Source of the DNA: Nevskiaceae bacterium
GTDB taxonomy: Bacteria; Pseudomonadota; Gammaproteobacteria; Steroidobacterales; Steroidobacteraceae
Assembly (NCBI GenBank): GCA_031277355.1
Contig: JAITMN010000193.1
Span: forward strand, 1-6,510
Length of the DNA: 6,510 nt
Reading direction: 5' to 3'
Part shown: positions 6,105-6,510 of the stretch, piece after piece
Position numbering within the stretch: position 1 is the first letter of the stretch
Layout: the number at the start of each line of letters is the position of its first letter
Made by a program: the position numbers and the translations under genes
Notes under the pieces: model-generated
Databases searched by the model: none
What the model saw: only the letters and a program-made list of their open reading frames with translations
What the model was told of the DNA's origin: nothing

Positions 6105-6443
6105 CTACAGCGCGGAGTCGTCCGTCTCGCCGGTGCGGATGCGGATCACGCGCTCGATGTCGGTGATGAAGATTTTGCCGTCGCCGACCTTGCCGGTCCG
6201 CGCCGTCTTCAGAATCGCCTCCACCACCGGGTCGATCAAATCCTCGCGCACCGCCACTTCCACGCGGGTCTTCGGCACGAAATCCACCACGTACTCCGCG
6301 CCGCGATAAAGCTCGGTATGCCCGCGCTGGCGGCCAAAACCCTTCACTTCGGTGACGGTCATGCCCGACACGCCGATTTCCGACAGCGCGGCGCGCACGT
6401 CGTCGAGTTTGAAGGGCTTGATGATTGCAGTGAGCAGTTTCAT
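6105..6443 (-). CDS. glnB: Nitrogen regulatory protein P-II (GlnB/GlnK family)
   Basis: A 112-residue P-II signalling protein, the standard length, acting as a trimer that senses 2-oxoglutarate and ATP/ADP and, through uridylylation, glutamine. It regulates partners such as NtrB, GlnE or AmtB. Visible features are the N-terminal IIKPFKLDDVR, the T-loop GFGRQRGHTELYRGAEY with Tyr51 as the uridylylation site, the B-loop TGKVGDGKIF (83-92) for nucleotide binding, and RIRTGE (101-106). LDDVR, GMTVTEVKG, Thr43 and Asp54 look more like enterobacterial GlnB, whereas the MKL start, the final SAL and a sigma-54-type promoter look more like GlnK. No amtB follows, since the gene runs into convergent ilvN. 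Family membership is certain; the choice of glnB over glnK is tentative. Confidence 0.95.
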   Translation of the reverse strand: MKLLTAIIKPFKLDDVRAALSEIGVSGMTVTEVKGFGRQRGHTELYRGAEYVVDFVPKTRVEVAVREDLIDPVVEAILKTARTGKVGDGKIFITDIERVIRIRTGETDDSAL

Positions 6444-6450
6444 ACCGGGA

Positions 6451-6455
6451 CTCCT
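6451..6455 (-). promoter_or_regulatory. Ribosome binding site of the P-II gene
   Basis: AGGAG lies 7 bases before the ATG at 6443. It is the best Shine-Dalgarno in the window and fixes the start; the ilv-string genes have weak sites or none. Confidence 0.85.
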
Positions 6456-6493
6456 AATCCTTGTCGAAGATCAAAGAACGCTTGCGGATACAT

Positions 6494-6509
6494 TGCAGTT
6501 TTCGTGCCA
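6494..6509 (-). promoter_or_regulatory. Sigma-54 (RpoN) -24/-12 promoter for the P-II gene
   Basis: On the minus strand the sequence TGGCACGAAAACTGCA matches the RpoN consensus TGGCACG-N4-TTGCA at every fixed position except one (C for the first T of the -12 block). The essential GG and GC pairs are separated by exactly 10 bases. Transcription would begin near 6483, giving a leader of about 40 bases with the ribosome site well placed. Such promoters need an enhancer-binding activator, normally NtrC for P-II genes, whose sites would lie beyond the window. This predicts induction under nitrogen limitation. Confidence 0.72.
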
Positions 6510-6510
6510 T

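Noticed and set aside
6087..6125. Bidirectional terminator between ilvN and the P-II gene
   Set aside because: Only 4-base GCGC or CGCG pairings and a GCGCGGA direct repeat are present, with no stable stem and no T run on either strand.
6454..6510. 18-codon minus-strand frame MARKLQCIRKRSLIFDKD before the P-II gene
   Set aside because: It would begin at the window edge inside the sigma-54 promoter, its start would lie upstream of the predicted transcription start, and its third codon positions are much less G/C-rich than those of the real genes. A C-terminus of an upstream gene cannot be fully excluded.

Overview
The window comes from a G+C-rich bacterium. Strong G/C bias at third codon positions produces long antisense shadow ORFs. 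IlvA, IlvH-type IlvN and P-II all resemble proteobacterial versions, and a near-consensus sigma-54 promoter fits as well. The likely source is a beta- or gammaproteobacterium; the sequence does not place it more finely.

Layout. From about 5500 down to 1, a compact minus-strand gene string reads: ilvB (acetolactate synthase catalytic subunit), a short alpha/beta-hydrolase-like protein without a catalytic serine, a proline-rich/coiled-coil/FHA protein, ilvA (biosynthetic threonine deaminase, overlapping the FHA gene by ATGA), a small two-helix PGPGW-type membrane protein, and the first codons of a further gene cut by the window edge. Gaps are 0-21 bases, so one transcript is likely. ilvN (acetolactate synthase regulatory subunit) lies on the plus strand at 5583-6089, diverging from ilvB across about 85 bases. 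Converging on ilvN is a minus-strand P-II nitrogen regulator gene (6105-6443) with a good Shine-Dalgarno and a sigma-54-type -24/-12 element at the right edge.

How the genes work together. IlvA makes 2-oxobutanoate from threonine. IlvB with IlvN condenses it, or pyruvate, with a pyruvate-derived unit, which is the first shared step of isoleucine and valine synthesis. IlvA has paired ACT-like C-terminal domains for isoleucine control, and IlvN has an ACT domain for valine control. P-II senses 2-oxoglutarate, ATP/ADP and, through uridylylation, glutamine, so nitrogen control sits beside branched-chain amino acid synthesis.

The unusual part is the middle of the ilv string. The FHA protein carries 16 consecutive prolines, long coiled coils and three spaced T-x-D hexads just before its phosphothreonine-binding domain. 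It is coupled to ilvA and sits beside a catalytically dead-looking hydrolase. The gene cut off at the left edge reads like the N-terminus of a Ser/Thr kinase. If confirmed, this would suggest a phospho-signalling module embedded in an isoleucine/valine operon. That is a hypothesis. There is no gene-free stretch over 300 bases, and I saw no RNA gene, CRISPR array, insertion sequence or convincing terminator.
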